From the NCBI GenBank assembly GCA_946402705.1, contig CAMIXG010000008.1:1-58035 (forward strand): a stretch of DNA of 58,035 bases, in the 5' to 3' direction. The notes under the pieces were generated by a model that saw nothing but the letters and a program-made list of their open reading frames with translations, was not told the origin of the DNA and did not search any database. Source of the stretch: an uncultured Tissierellia bacterium (GTDB lineage: Bacteria > Bacillota > Clostridia > Tissierellales > Tissierellaceae). Positions 8,691 to 17,022 of this stretch are shown one piece after another. The stretch's first letter is position 1. Each line of letters opens with the position of its first letter. The translations under genes and the position numbers were made by a program.

Positions 8691-9236
8691 ATTTATTATA
8701 GTTTCCACTAGGGCATAATGCCTATCTATAGCATCAAACAAGTCTACCTTGTTTTTGGCACTTAAAATACTTTGGGACATTATATCCAGTATGGTTAATT
8801 CATTTTCTTCTAAAACATTTGCATAATCAGATTCTATATCTGCATTATATATATAAGAAGAATAACCTGCAGCTGCTATGGCCTTACATAAATAAGAATG
8901 ATTATCTTCGCTTATGTCCAAGACTTCATCTAAGGCAAGTTTTGCCATATCTTCACCTCTTTTAACCATAAAGGCATTACGAACATAGGACTCATATCTA
9001 GAGCTAGCATAGGGCATATTTGCCATTATAAGACCACTAGGATTTTCTTCTAATGAGCCAAATATTCTATTCATGGCAGAATTTGTAACCAGCCATTGTT
9101 TATTAAATTTTTTAATATCTATATCTTTTATAAGTTCTTCATTAGCTATTTTTTCCATGATTTCCATGGGTTCAATATTCCATTTTTCTGCTGCATCTTC
9201 CAAAGTTATTAAGTCTTCAAATGGATTTATAATCAT
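8682..9236 (-). CDS. Hypothetical protein with N-terminal helix-turn-helix-like segment
   Basis: 184 residues, start supported by AGGAGTGA upstream. Residues about 10-58 (ITLEDAAEKWNIEPMEIMEK, then KQWLVTNSAMNRIFG) resemble the small winged helix found in excisionase-type and antitoxin-type proteins, which choose a DNA site and end in a WLV strand. The rest is helical and I do not recognise it. It is monocistronic. A regulatory or antitoxin-like role is only a guess; no toxin gene is adjacent. Confidence 0.6.
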   Translation of the reverse strand: MIINPFEDLITLEDAAEKWNIEPMEIMEKIANEELIKDIDIKKFNKQWLVTNSAMNRIFGSLEENPSGLIMANMPYASSRYESYVRNAFMVKRGEDMAKLALDEVLDISEDNHSYLCKAIAAAGYSSYIYNADIESDYANVLEENELTILDIMSQSILSAKNKVDLFDAIDRHYALVETIINRK

Positions 9237-9323
9237 AAAATCACTCCTCTATATAGTAATATATTATCATAATAAAAAACTATATGGAAAGTTATATTTT
9301 AGTTTATAATAGGGTAATTATGG

Positions 9324-9329
9324 TATAAT
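9324..9329 (+). promoter_or_regulatory. Extended -10 promoter element
   Basis: TATAAT preceded by TGG (an extended -10) lies 34 bp before the lipoprotein start at 9363. No good -35 is visible. Confidence 0.5.
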
Positions 9330-9362
9330 ATACAATATATATAATACTTAGGAGGTATTTTT

Positions 9363-10010
9363 GTGATAAGAAAATTTGGAATTATAATATTAATGACATT
9401 ATCTATTATTCTTACAGCCTGTAGTGAAAAAGCAGAAATTTCAAGTGATGAATATTACAAAAATGGATATGAATTATTAAGTAATAAAAGTTATGATGAT
9501 GCGCTTGAAAATTTTAATCTAGCATTATCTAACGGATATAATGATGAAGATGGAAATCTTAAAAATATAATATCTATTTTAGAAAATTATTCTCTAGCCA
9601 ACGAATTTTATGTTAAGAATGATATGGAGAAAGCCAGTGAAAAAATATATTTGGTAAAAAACTATGAAAATTATAGTATAAGAGAAGATGTAGATGAATT
9701 AAAGAAAAATATTTATACAAAATTAGATAACACTGAAAGAGAAGGCCTTAGATATTTAGATGAAGTCTTGGAACAAGAAGCAAAAAATATAAGGGCGAAT
9801 TCAAATATAAGTGCAGAAGAAGCCAGTAGTAAGTTAAAGGCTAATTTTGAAAATGAAGAAATTACTGTTGAAGGAGTTAAGGAGTTTAATATAGTTGAGG
9901 ATAATACTATTTGGTATTATTTTAATACTTATGATAATGAAGAACATGAAATATCATATTATATTAATTCTAAGACAGGCGAAATAAAAGAAAATGAAGT
10001 AGTGGAATAG
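9363..10010 (+). CDS. Lipoprotein with TPR-like repeats and PepSY-like C terminus
   Basis: 215 residues starting at GTG after TAGGAGGT. The lipobox LTAC ends a short signal peptide, so the protein is lipid-anchored outside the membrane. Residues about 30-115 look like TPR units (YYKNGYELLSNKSYDDALENF). The end (WYYFNTYDNEEHEISYYINS then TGEI) resembles a PepSY strand-turn. Function unknown. No partner gene is adjacent, and the downstream DNA is a repeat cluster. Confidence 0.75.
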   Translation: MIRKFGIIILMTLSIILTACSEKAEISSDEYYKNGYELLSNKSYDDALENFNLALSNGYNDEDGNLKNIISILENYSLANEFYVKNDMEKASEKIYLVKNYENYSIREDVDELKKNIYTKLDNTEREGLRYLDEVLEQEAKNIRANSNISAEEASSKLKANFENEEITVEGVKEFNIVEDNTIWYYFNTYDNEEHEISYYINSKTGEIKENEVVE

Positions 10011-10050
10011 AGGGATTTACAAAAATTAAAATATTTGTTGAATATGTAAA

Positions 10051-10225
10051 AACCATTATGTAGGGGAGGATTTGTAATCCTCCCTATTTTTATAAATAAA
10101 TATATTAAAAATAAAAATGCTGGGTGGTATACAATACCACCCCTACGAAAGGGTTTATTAGCACAAAGAAAATTTTTGAATATAGTAATGCCATTGTGTA
10201 GGGGAGGATTTGAAATCCTCCCACT
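10051..10225. repeat. Cluster of three REP-like palindromes (REPIN-like)
   Basis: Three hairpins fill this gap. 10064-10084 has GGGAGGATT/AATCCTCCC. 10122-10142 has GGGTGGTAT/ATACCACCC. 10202-10222 again has GGGAGGATT/AATCCTCCC. The first and third are in direct orientation and share the preceding CCATTRTGTAGGGG and a similar AT-rich flank. The middle one carries the GTAGGGG tag on the opposite side, so it is inverted. Alternating orientation is typical of REP doublets. The stem core varies while the CCC/GGG ends and GTAG tag stay fixed. Confidence 0.65.
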
Positions 10226-10236
10226 TTATAAAAAAT

Positions 10237-10266
10237 AAAGTCCTAGGCTTATAAACCCAGGACTTT
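10237..10266 (-). terminator. Terminator of the CitMHS/AtuA operon
   Basis: AAAGTCCT/AGGACTTT arms, extended by imperfect pairing, with a T-rich tail on the minus strand directly after the 99-residue gene. Confidence 0.75.
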
Positions 10267-10281
10267 TATAACTTTAAATTC

Positions 10282-10581
10282 TTATATTTCCATTTCTAAT
10301 AATGCAGAACTAAGACTCTTTCCATGCATATCTAAAGATAATGTTCTTGTAACTCCACCACCAAGAGCATCATGCATTACAAAGTTAAGTGCTCCAAGAC
10401 TAGGAAGTTCATATCTAATAACTTCTCCTTCAACTATATCTTTAAACCATTCTTTAACTTTTTCACTAGTTACTTTTTCTTTTAAAGTAGCAAAATCATC
10501 TAAATTATAAGCGATTAAAGATATGTTTGATATATTACCTTTATCACCAGTACGAGAGTGTGCAATTTCATATAATTTCAT
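10282..10581 (-). CDS. AtuA-related small protein (AtuA C-terminal ferredoxin-like domain)
   Basis: 99 residues with the pattern of the domain that forms the C terminus of AtuA proteins (AHSRTGDKGNISNISLIAY, later LGALNFVMHDALGGGVTRTL). Here it is a separate gene three bases after the AtuA-like N-terminal protein, with GAGGAGG as ribosome binding site. In longer AtuA proteins both parts are one chain, so the two probably form one complex. The biochemical activity of this family is not established. Confidence 0.8.
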   Translation of the reverse strand: MKLYEIAHSRTGDKGNISNISLIAYNLDDFATLKEKVTSEKVKEWFKDIVEGEVIRYELPSLGALNFVMHDALGGGVTRTLSLDMHGKSLSSALLEMEI

Positions 10582-10583
10582 AA

Positions 10584-11936
10584 TTATACCTCCTCATAAA
10601 CAACAGTAGTTTTAATGTTTTCTCTAGGAACAAATATTGAACAAACAGCAACTATAGCCTTGATGTTTTTAGTAGCTCCACCACCAGCTGCTGGCCCATT
10701 TGTATATAGAGTTTCAACTTCATTTACTATTGCTTGAGCTTCTTTTTTAGTTTTAGTTCTAGCAGCAACTCTAAGTCTAACATCTTTTACATTGTTAAAG
10801 TCGTTCATACTAGAGCTTATGCTGTCTTTATATAGTGAGTTACAACCTATAAAATCAAATCTGATTTCATCAAAAGTTGCACCAATTATTTCAAGTCTTT
10901 TTTCAACTATTTCCTTAGCAAGTTCTGCTCTAGAGTAGGCAGTAGTTCCTCCATAACTGATTTCTCCTTCAGCTATGAAACCATCTTTATAACCAATACT
11001 AGCTTTTAAAGTAGCTGGTCTTTCTTTTCCTGTACCACCCTTAACAGACACTACATTTTCCTTTACTTCTTCAAGTACAACATTTGTATAATCAGCTATA
11101 CCATCTGGAGTTATATACTCACTAGGATTGTGAATTTCATATAAAAGTTGTTCTGTAACTGTGTGTCTGTTAATTATTCCACCAGAACCGTCTACTTTTG
11201 ATATTTCAACATCTCCATTTTCACTGATTTCAGCTATAGGGAAACCTAGTTTCCATGGTTCAGGCACATCTTTGAATTTTGGATCTGCAAAATAACCACC
11301 AGTTATTTGTCCACCACATTCTAATAAATGTCCTACCATGATTGCGTTACCTATTTCAGATATATTTGAATAATCCCATCCAAATTCATAAACAAGTGGT
11401 CCAACAACTAGTGCTGGGTCAGAACATCTACCTGTAACAACTATGTTTGCTCCATTTTTTAAAGCTTCAGCTATACCTTCAGCTCCAGTATAAACATTGG
11501 CAGAAACTATATTATCTTTTATAGTTGATAAGTTTCCTTCAAGTTCTAAAATGTCATAGTCCATATAATCATCTATAGAGTCATAGATATCATCACCTAT
11601 AACTGCTGCTATTTTTAAGCCTTTGATATTTTTTTCTATGGCCATTTCCTTGATAACTTTAATAGCAGCTAGAGGATTAGCAGCTCCCATGTTAGTTATA
11701 ACCTTGATACCTTTTTCCGCAGCAAGGGGTAATACTTTTTCCATTCTGTATTCTAAAAGACCATTATATCCCTTGTCTGGATTATTTAATTTTTCTTGTT
11801 GAGCTATAGCTATTGTTCTTTCAGCTAGAGTTTCAAAAATAACATAATCTAAATTACCTTTTTCCATTACTTCTATAGCAGGTTCAACTCTATCTCCACC
11901 ATAACCTGCTCCAGAACCTATACGAATTTTTTTCAT
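10584..11936 (-). CDS. AtuA-family protein (DUF1446)
   Basis: 450 residues with the AtuA/DUF1446 signature: IRIGSGAGYGGDR at the N terminus, ANIVVTGRCSDPALVVGPL in the middle and RVAARTK plus a glycine-rich GPAAGGGAT near the end. AtuA is named from acyclic terpene utilization in Pseudomonas, but many anaerobes carry homologues with no link to terpenes. It lies between a CitMHS-type transporter and its own detached C-terminal domain under a sigma-54 promoter. That suggests catabolism of an imported carboxylate; substrate unknown. Confidence 0.82.
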   Translation of the reverse strand: MKKIRIGSGAGYGGDRVEPAIEVMEKGNLDYVIFETLAERTIAIAQQEKLNNPDKGYNGLLEYRMEKVLPLAAEKGIKVITNMGAANPLAAIKVIKEMAIEKNIKGLKIAAVIGDDIYDSIDDYMDYDILELEGNLSTIKDNIVSANVYTGAEGIAEALKNGANIVVTGRCSDPALVVGPLVYEFGWDYSNISEIGNAIMVGHLLECGGQITGGYFADPKFKDVPEPWKLGFPIAEISENGDVEISKVDGSGGIINRHTVTEQLLYEIHNPSEYITPDGIADYTNVVLEEVKENVVSVKGGTGKERPATLKASIGYKDGFIAEGEISYGGTTAYSRAELAKEIVEKRLEIIGATFDEIRFDFIGCNSLYKDSISSSMNDFNNVKDVRLRVAARTKTKKEAQAIVNEVETLYTNGPAAGGGATKNIKAIVAVCSIFVPRENIKTTVVYEEV

Positions 11937-11950
11937 AGTAACCTCCTATA

Positions 11951-13246
11951 TTAAATACTAATTACACCAATAACTAGAGATACAATTAACATAACTATAG
12001 TTATTAAAAATGCAAAAGGAATAGTTTTCTTTTGATGATCACCTAAGTCTACATCTGTAAGTCCTATTAATAAGAAAGTAGCTCCAGTTAGTGGACTTAT
12101 TGGGAAACCTGTAGTCATTTGACCGATTATTGAAGCTCTTGCAACACTTAGTGCACTTACTCCAAAGTTTGAAGATGCTTCTGCTAAAACTGGTAGAATA
12201 CCAAAGTAGAAAGAATCTGGATCAAATAGTAAACTTGTAGGCATTGAGAATACCCCAACGATTATAGGTATAAATCTACCTAGACTTTGTGGAATGATTT
12301 TAACAGTAGCTACAGCCATTGCATCTAACATTCCAGCACCTTTTAAGATACCTGTGAAAGAACCAGCAGCAAATAATAAACTTGCCATCATAAATGCAGA
12401 TTTAGCATGTGCATCAACTCTTGCTCTTTGAGTATCTGGGTTTGGATAGTTAACTATTAAAGAAAGTGCAAATGCCAACATAAAGATAGCTGTTGGAGAA
12501 AGAATCTCTTTAATCATTACAACTACACAAACTATGATTAAGGCTATATTAAATAAGAATAATTTCGGTCTTTTTAGTGCTTCAACTTCTTCATCAACAA
12601 CAACTTCTGTTTTTACATTGTCTAAATTAATATCACCAAGTCTCTTTTTCTCTTGTTTACCAAGGAAGTAAGAGATAACTAGTACAGTTATAATACCTGC
12701 TGCAAATGGTACTAACATTGGGTTGAATAATTCAGATACACTGATTTCAAGTGCTGATGCAGCCCTAACAGTAGGTCCACCCCAAGGTAACATATTCATA
12801 GTACCTGCTCCAAGTGCAGTAACTGTTGCAAGTGTTGTTCTCTTCATTTTTAATGCATCATAAAGTGGTAACATAGCTGGTATAGTAACTAAGAATGTTA
12901 CAGCTCCAGAACCATCTAAATGAACTATCATAGCTAGAATTGCAGTACCTATAGTTATTTTTACAGGGTCATTTCCAACTATTTTTAAAATCTTACTTAT
13001 GATTGGGTCAAAAGTACCTGCGTCTGTTAAAATACCAAAGAATAATATGGCAAATATAAACATTGTTCCTGTTGGAGCAATAGCTTTAATACCATCTATA
13101 ATGAAAGTATTTAGTTCAGAGGCAAATCCTCCTATTACGGCAGTTATTACTGGTACAGCTATAAGGGCAACTATTGGAGAAGCCTTTTTAGTCATTATTA
13201 AAGCCAATAAAACTACAATTGTTAAAAAACCTAATGTTGCTAACAT
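11951..13246 (-). CDS. CitMHS-type carboxylate:cation symporter
   Basis: 431 residues with about twelve membrane helices and the CitMHS pattern (HLDGSGAVTFLVTIPAMLPLYDAL and MNMLPWGGPTVRAAS). Members take up citrate-metal complexes or related carboxylates with protons. It is the first gene after the -24/-12 promoter at 13293-13310 and is followed by AtuA-type genes, so its substrate is probably what those enzymes process. Start ATG at 13246 follows ATAGGAGGGA. Citrate itself is not assured, since no citrate lyase genes are nearby. Confidence 0.85.
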   Translation of the reverse strand: MLATLGFLTIVVLLALIMTKKASPIVALIAVPVITAVIGGFASELNTFIIDGIKAIAPTGTMFIFAILFFGILTDAGTFDPIISKILKIVGNDPVKITIGTAILAMIVHLDGSGAVTFLVTIPAMLPLYDALKMKRTTLATVTALGAGTMNMLPWGGPTVRAASALEISVSELFNPMLVPFAAGIITVLVISYFLGKQEKKRLGDINLDNVKTEVVVDEEVEALKRPKLFLFNIALIIVCVVVMIKEILSPTAIFMLAFALSLIVNYPNPDTQRARVDAHAKSAFMMASLLFAAGSFTGILKGAGMLDAMAVATVKIIPQSLGRFIPIIVGVFSMPTSLLFDPDSFYFGILPVLAEASSNFGVSALSVARASIIGQMTTGFPISPLTGATFLLIGLTDVDLGDHQKKTIPFAFLITIVMLIVSLVIGVISI

Positions 13247-13292
13247 TAAATCCCTCCTATTATATTATGATTTTGATTTCACTATACTAATA

Positions 13293-13310
13293 ATGCAAAT
13301 AGCGTGCCAA
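13293..13310 (-). promoter_or_regulatory. Sigma-54 (-24/-12) promoter of the CitMHS-AtuA operon
   Basis: On the minus strand TTGGCAC-GCTAT-TTGCAT matches the consensus TGGCAC-N5-TTGCW at every invariant position, with GG (-24) and GC (-12) correctly spaced. It lies about 50 bp before the CitMHS start and next to an enhancer-binding activator gene. Confidence 0.9.
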
Positions 13311-13391
13311 CTTTTTACGAAATCATAAAATCTTAATAAATGTTGATAAATACATAAATTTAAAATTTAAAAAATATTTTAAAAATAATGA

Positions 13392-13409
13392 TTTCTAAGT
13401 TTTTAGAAA
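13392..13409. promoter_or_regulatory. Upstream activator site 1 (enhancer dyad)
   Basis: The perfect palindrome TTTCTAAGTTTTTAGAAA lies about 80 bp upstream of the -24 element. The identical 18-mer recurs at 13500-13517 and an imperfect copy at 13469-13486, so these are probably sites for the neighbouring sigma-54 activator. Confidence 0.7.
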
Positions 13410-13468
13410 TTATAATAAGCAATAAATATAAATCCTAAAAATCCTTGATATTTAGACAATGGTACTAG

Positions 13469-13486
13469 TTTCTAAATGTCTGGAAA
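13469..13486. promoter_or_regulatory. Upstream activator site 2 (imperfect dyad)
   Basis: TTTCTAAATGTCTGGAAA keeps the TTTCTAA and GGAAA half-sites of the perfect copies. Its centre is 31 bp (three turns) from site 3. Confidence 0.6.
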
Positions 13487-13490
13487 AAAA

Positions 13491-13526
13491 GAATGAGAAT
13501 TTCTAAGTTTTTAGAAACTTTCATTC
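13491..13526 (-). terminator. Terminator of the sigma-54 activator gene, containing activator site 3
   Basis: Sixteen-base arms (13491-13506 and 13511-13526) with two mismatches are followed on the minus strand by a run of T. The inner part is the perfect 18-bp dyad at 13500-13517, identical to site 1. One sequence thus appears to serve as both enhancer site and terminator stem, overlapping the stop codon of the activator gene. Confidence 0.65.
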
Positions 13527-14864
13527 TTTTAATTTATTATATAGGGTTGCAAGAGATATATTTAAGGCTTTAGCTGCCTCTTTTTTCCCAGTAACAGTAT
13601 CTCCGTATATTAAAATAGCCTTGTCTATGGCATCTTTTTCTGCTTGTTTTACTACTTCATCCATAGTTTTAAGTTTTACTAGATTTGATTTAATACCTTG
13701 AGTTCTTATTATTTCAGGCAGATGTCTTTCTCTTATTAAAAAGTCATCAGACATATTCATAGAAAATTCTAGGGCATTTCTAAGTTCCCTAACATTACCA
13801 GGCCAAGAATAGTTGATTAAAAGAGCCATGGCATTATCACTTATTTTGACAGAACGCTTCATCTTATCAGAATAAAATTTTAGAAAGTGAGTGATTAAAG
13901 GTTCTATATCATAAGGTCTTTCTCTAAGGGGAGGAATCATAATTGGGAAGACAGATAGTCTATAGAATAAATCCCGTCTAAATTTGTTTTCATTTGCCAT
14001 AGATTCAAGATCTCTATTAGTAGCTCCTATTATTCGGACATCTACATCTATTTCTTCAATTCCGCCAACCCTTCTAATTTTACCTTCTTGGAGTACACGA
14101 AGTAGCCTAGCTTGTATGTTAATATCCATTTCTCCTATCTCATCTAAAAATATAGTACCACCATTAGCTACTTCAAATAGACCTAGCTTTCCATCTTTTT
14201 TTGCTCCAGTAAAAGCACCTTCTTCATAGCCAAATAGTTCTGCTTCCAAAAGGTTTGGATCAAAAGAGGCACTATTGATAGCTACAAAACCAAAGTCTCT
14301 ACGCTTACTATTTTGATGGATAGAATGGGCATAAAGTTCTTTTCCAGTACCAGTTTCGCCAGTTATTAAAACATTGGAATCAGTTGAAGCTGCTTTCTTT
14401 GCCATATTTTTTACTTCTATAGATTTATAATCAACAGAGATAATATCTTCGAAAGAATACTTTGTCCTATTTATAATATGCATATGTTTTTCTAATTTTT
14501 TTATTATAGATTGGGATTTTTTAAGTTTTTCAAATAAACTATATAGGTCCTTCATCTCAGTTAATATGGATAATCCACCAATTACTACATCATCTTTTAT
14601 AATGGGTACCATATTTACTATATATTCTCTAGAACTTTCCTGCCTATGGGTGTTTAATAAAGGTTTACCAGAATCGATAACATCTGGAAGCCTAGCACCA
14701 GGTCTAACATCTTCTAGATTTTTATTTAAAATTTCTTCCCCTGTAACTTTAGTAATCCTTTCATAAGAAGGATTTATATATCTAACAATATGATTGGTAT
14801 CTGCTATTAAGACACCCTCAAATATAGAATTAAAATATAATTTAACTTCATCAGTGATAAAAAT
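13521..14864 (-). CDS. PAS-domain sigma-54-dependent transcriptional activator (ATT start)
   Basis: 447 residues. N-terminal PAS sensor domain (about 10-110), AAA+ domain with GETGTGKE (Walker A), the sigma-54-contacting GAFTGA loop, and GGTIFLDEIGEM (Walker B), then a Fis-type helix-turn-helix (KKEAAKALNISLATLYNKL). The first in-frame ATG (14612) would cut the PAS domain off. Between the in-frame TGA and that ATG there is no ATG, GTG or TTG. GGAGG at 14872-14876 is seven bases from an ATT at 14862-14864, so ATT is the likely start. It should activate the divergently placed CitMHS-AtuA promoter in response to a small ligand. Confidence 0.88.
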   Translation of the reverse strand: MFITDEVKLYFNSIFEGVLIADTNHIVRYINPSYERITKVTGEEILNKNLEDVRPGARLPDVIDSGKPLLNTHRQESSREYIVNMVPIIKDDVVIGGLSILTEMKDLYSLFEKLKKSQSIIKKLEKHMHIINRTKYSFEDIISVDYKSIEVKNMAKKAASTDSNVLITGETGTGKELYAHSIHQNSKRRDFGFVAINSASFDPNLLEAELFGYEEGAFTGAKKDGKLGLFEVANGGTIFLDEIGEMDINIQARLLRVLQEGKIRRVGGIEEIDVDVRIIGATNRDLESMANENKFRRDLFYRLSVFPIMIPPLRERPYDIEPLITHFLKFYSDKMKRSVKISDNAMALLINYSWPGNVRELRNALEFSMNMSDDFLIRERHLPEIIRTQGIKSNLVKLKTMDEVVKQAEKDAIDKAILIYGDTVTGKKEAAKALNISLATLYNKLKE

Positions 14865-15004
14865 AAAACCACCTCCAAATATTCATACATGATTTTACCT
14901 ACTTAAGTACCTAAATGATAACATACAAATAAGAGATTGTAGAATATAGTTTAGAGAAAAGCTAACTTGTAAAACTCTATTCTAGAAAGTAGGTTTTTAG
15001 GAAT

Positions 15005-15040
15005 AAAAAGTGAACCCTAATAAGATAAGGCTCACTTTTA
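15005..15040 (-). terminator. Terminator after mgsA
   Basis: AAAAGTGAACCCT pairs with AGGCTCACTTTT (with a G-U pair) around a loop, followed by T-rich sequence on the minus strand. Confidence 0.7.
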
Positions 15041-15502
15041 TTTATGTTTTCTAAATTTATCTACATATTTGTCATAGTCTATAACTATACGTTTATATTC
15101 TTCATTAAATAGATTTGAATGCAGCATAAAGTCTGCTGTACTAATATTATTGGCAATTGGGATATTATATAAAACACCTATCCTTAAAAGAGCCTTAACA
15201 TCAGGATCATGTGGTTGAGCTTCTAGTGGATCCCAAAAGAAAATCATTAAATCTATTTCTCCATCTACTATTTTAGCACCTATTTGCTGGTCACCGCCAA
15301 TGGGTCCGGATTTGAATCCCTTTACATTTAAACCAGCTTTTTCTGATATTAGAGAGGCAGTTGTGCCTGTGCCGCATAGTTTATGATTTTTAAGAATATC
15401 CTTATTTTTAATTGCCCAATCTATCAAAAGACTTTTCATATTATCATGGGCTACTAGTGCTATATGTTTTTGCTTGTCTGATATAATTTCTTTGTATTCC
15501 AT
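15038..15502 (-). CDS. mgsA: Methylglyoxal synthase
   Basis: 154 residues. Converts dihydroxyacetone phosphate to methylglyoxal and phosphate, a bypass that frees phosphate when sugar phosphates build up. Hallmarks: HIALVAHDNMK at the start, LCGTGTT (phosphate contact), GPIGGDQQIGA and FFWDPLEAQPHDPDVKALLR with the catalytic aspartates. I choose ATG 15502 because GGAGGT stands six bases before it; the in-frame ATG at 15532 has no such site. Confidence 0.96.
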   Translation of the reverse strand: MEYKEIISDKQKHIALVAHDNMKSLLIDWAIKNKDILKNHKLCGTGTTASLISEKAGLNVKGFKSGPIGGDQQIGAKIVDGEIDLMIFFWDPLEAQPHDPDVKALLRIGVLYNIPIANNISTADFMLHSNLFNEEYKRIVIDYDKYVDKFRKHK

Positions 15503-15576
15503 AGCATTACCTCCATAAGAAATTATACCCAAATTATAGAAGAAATTGTAGTATAATAAAAATAAGAGGTGATATT

Positions 15577-16206
15577 ATGAAATTTTTTACAATACAAAGC
15601 AAGGAAGTTATAGATAAATTGTTAGAAGAAGATGTATATTATCCAAGTTATGAATTAGGAACCTCACCAGTATCCATAAAATCGGCTTATAAGGAAATTT
15701 TAGCTAATTATAATGTGCTTAACAAAACTGATGAAAAAGGTTTAGTGTTTGGATTTAATTCTATAAATGGTGGCAGTGAAATAGAAGATATAGAGGAAGT
15801 ATATAACCTAGTAGAGCAAAGACCTGATTATAAACAGCTAATAAAGGATTTAGATGATGGAAGCCATGTAATACTAGAACTCAATATAGAATCTGATGAA
15901 AATTTAGTATCGATAGATTTCAATAATTTTATAAAACTATCCCTATGGGCTAATTATCTAAGACAGTATAATGAAGACTTACTAGAGGTATTTACAAATG
16001 AATATGAGGCGAGAAAAGAAATACTAAGAATAAAAAAATATCTACCTAATGGAGCAGATAAGTCAGAACCAGGAAGCTTTATACAGGTACATTATCCAGT
16101 GATAAGATTAGAAGATATAGTGGATGTTCATGAGATGATAGACTTAGAAACAGGAGAATTAATAGAATTTAGCGAAAAGGTTAAAGAACTTAAAAGTAAA
16201 CTATAA
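15577..16206 (+). CDS. DUF3841-like protein
   Basis: 209 residues beginning FFTIQSKEVIDKLLEEDVYY, which resembles the DUF3841 start (YTIQ...EV...L...G.Y). C-terminal QVHYPVIRLEDIVDV is also conserved-looking. Function unknown for the family. It is acidic, cytosolic, monocistronic and divergent from mgsA. Start supported by AAGAGGTGAT. Confidence 0.6.
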   Translation: MKFFTIQSKEVIDKLLEEDVYYPSYELGTSPVSIKSAYKEILANYNVLNKTDEKGLVFGFNSINGGSEIEDIEEVYNLVEQRPDYKQLIKDLDDGSHVILELNIESDENLVSIDFNNFIKLSLWANYLRQYNEDLLEVFTNEYEARKEILRIKKYLPNGADKSEPGSFIQVHYPVIRLEDIVDVHEMIDLETGELIEFSEKVKELKSKL

Positions 16207-16237
16207 AAAAACAAGCTGATTATTTCAGCTTGTTTTT
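16207..16237. terminator. Bidirectional terminator
   Basis: Thirteen-base arms AAAAACAAGCTGA/TCAGCTTGTTTTT between convergent genes, with A/T runs on both sides. Confidence 0.85.
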
Positions 16238-16834
16238 CATTTTTAAGAATTTATATATAACCTGACTTGCTTCAGCGCGAGTTAAGTTGTCATTAGGTCT
16301 AAAGTATCCATCTTTTCCTTCAAGATAACCCCTATTATAGGCTGCATAGATACTGTCGATTGTTATATCTGAAGCCTCTGATATATCTTTTATACCATTT
16401 ACCTTTAAAGTATTTGCACGAGTTTTATAGATATTTTCATCTACACCAATTAAGATATAGGCCATATTTTCCCTAGTAAGAGGGGCATCTAAGGTTGCCT
16501 TGTCACCTTTAAAGTTAGATGAGTCTATAACTGCCTTTACTACTGCATCAATATAAATATCATAGGCCCAATGTTTGTTTGGCATGGGAAGATATTGTGA
16601 GTTTGTAGATGCAGTCATTATGATTTTAAGAAATTCTGCGAAAGTTATATTTTCATTAGGTTTAAAAGTATTGTCTTGATATCCATTTATATAACCTTGG
16701 TCTACTAGACTTGTAACAGGTGTATAATACCAGTTTTTGTTAGTAACATCTTTGAAGTTTATCTCTTTTGCAAAACTAGTAGTAGAACTAGATATAATGG
16801 AAATTAGTAATAAAGTTGAAATATATTTTTTCAT
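16220..16834 (-). CDS. S-layer homology (SLH) domain protein, secreted
   Basis: 204 residues: a signal peptide (cleavage near SFA-KE) and three SLH repeats beginning near INFKDVTNKNWYYTPV, then PNKHWAYDIY and a third ending in YFRPNDNLTRAEA. The FRPN-x-x-LTRAE motif is the classic SLH core. SLH domains bind pyruvylated cell-wall polymers. There is no other domain, so this is a minimal wall-bound protein. AAGGAGG precedes the start. Confidence 0.9.
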   Translation of the reverse strand: MKKYISTLLLISIISSSTTSFAKEINFKDVTNKNWYYTPVTSLVDQGYINGYQDNTFKPNENITFAEFLKIIMTASTNSQYLPMPNKHWAYDIYIDAVVKAVIDSSNFKGDKATLDAPLTRENMAYILIGVDENIYKTRANTLKVNGIKDISEASDITIDSIYAAYNRGYLEGKDGYFRPNDNLTRAEASQVIYKFLKMKNKLK

Positions 16835-17022
16835 TATAATAAAACCTCCTTATATATATTGTAGTATAAAAACTGAATATGTGAACTAAAAAGAATAAAA
16901 ATGTGGATATATTTTATTTAAAGTAGAAATAATCCACAGTAGGTTTAGCCTATAAGTCTTGTTCAAAATCGGGTAAGTATATAAAAAGAGACTTAGGTTT
17001 AAGTGTGAAAAGGAGGCTTAAG

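Noticed and set aside
10051..10225. CRISPR array
   Set aside because: The repeats are palindromes of unequal core and orientation without regular unique spacers, and no cas gene is present.
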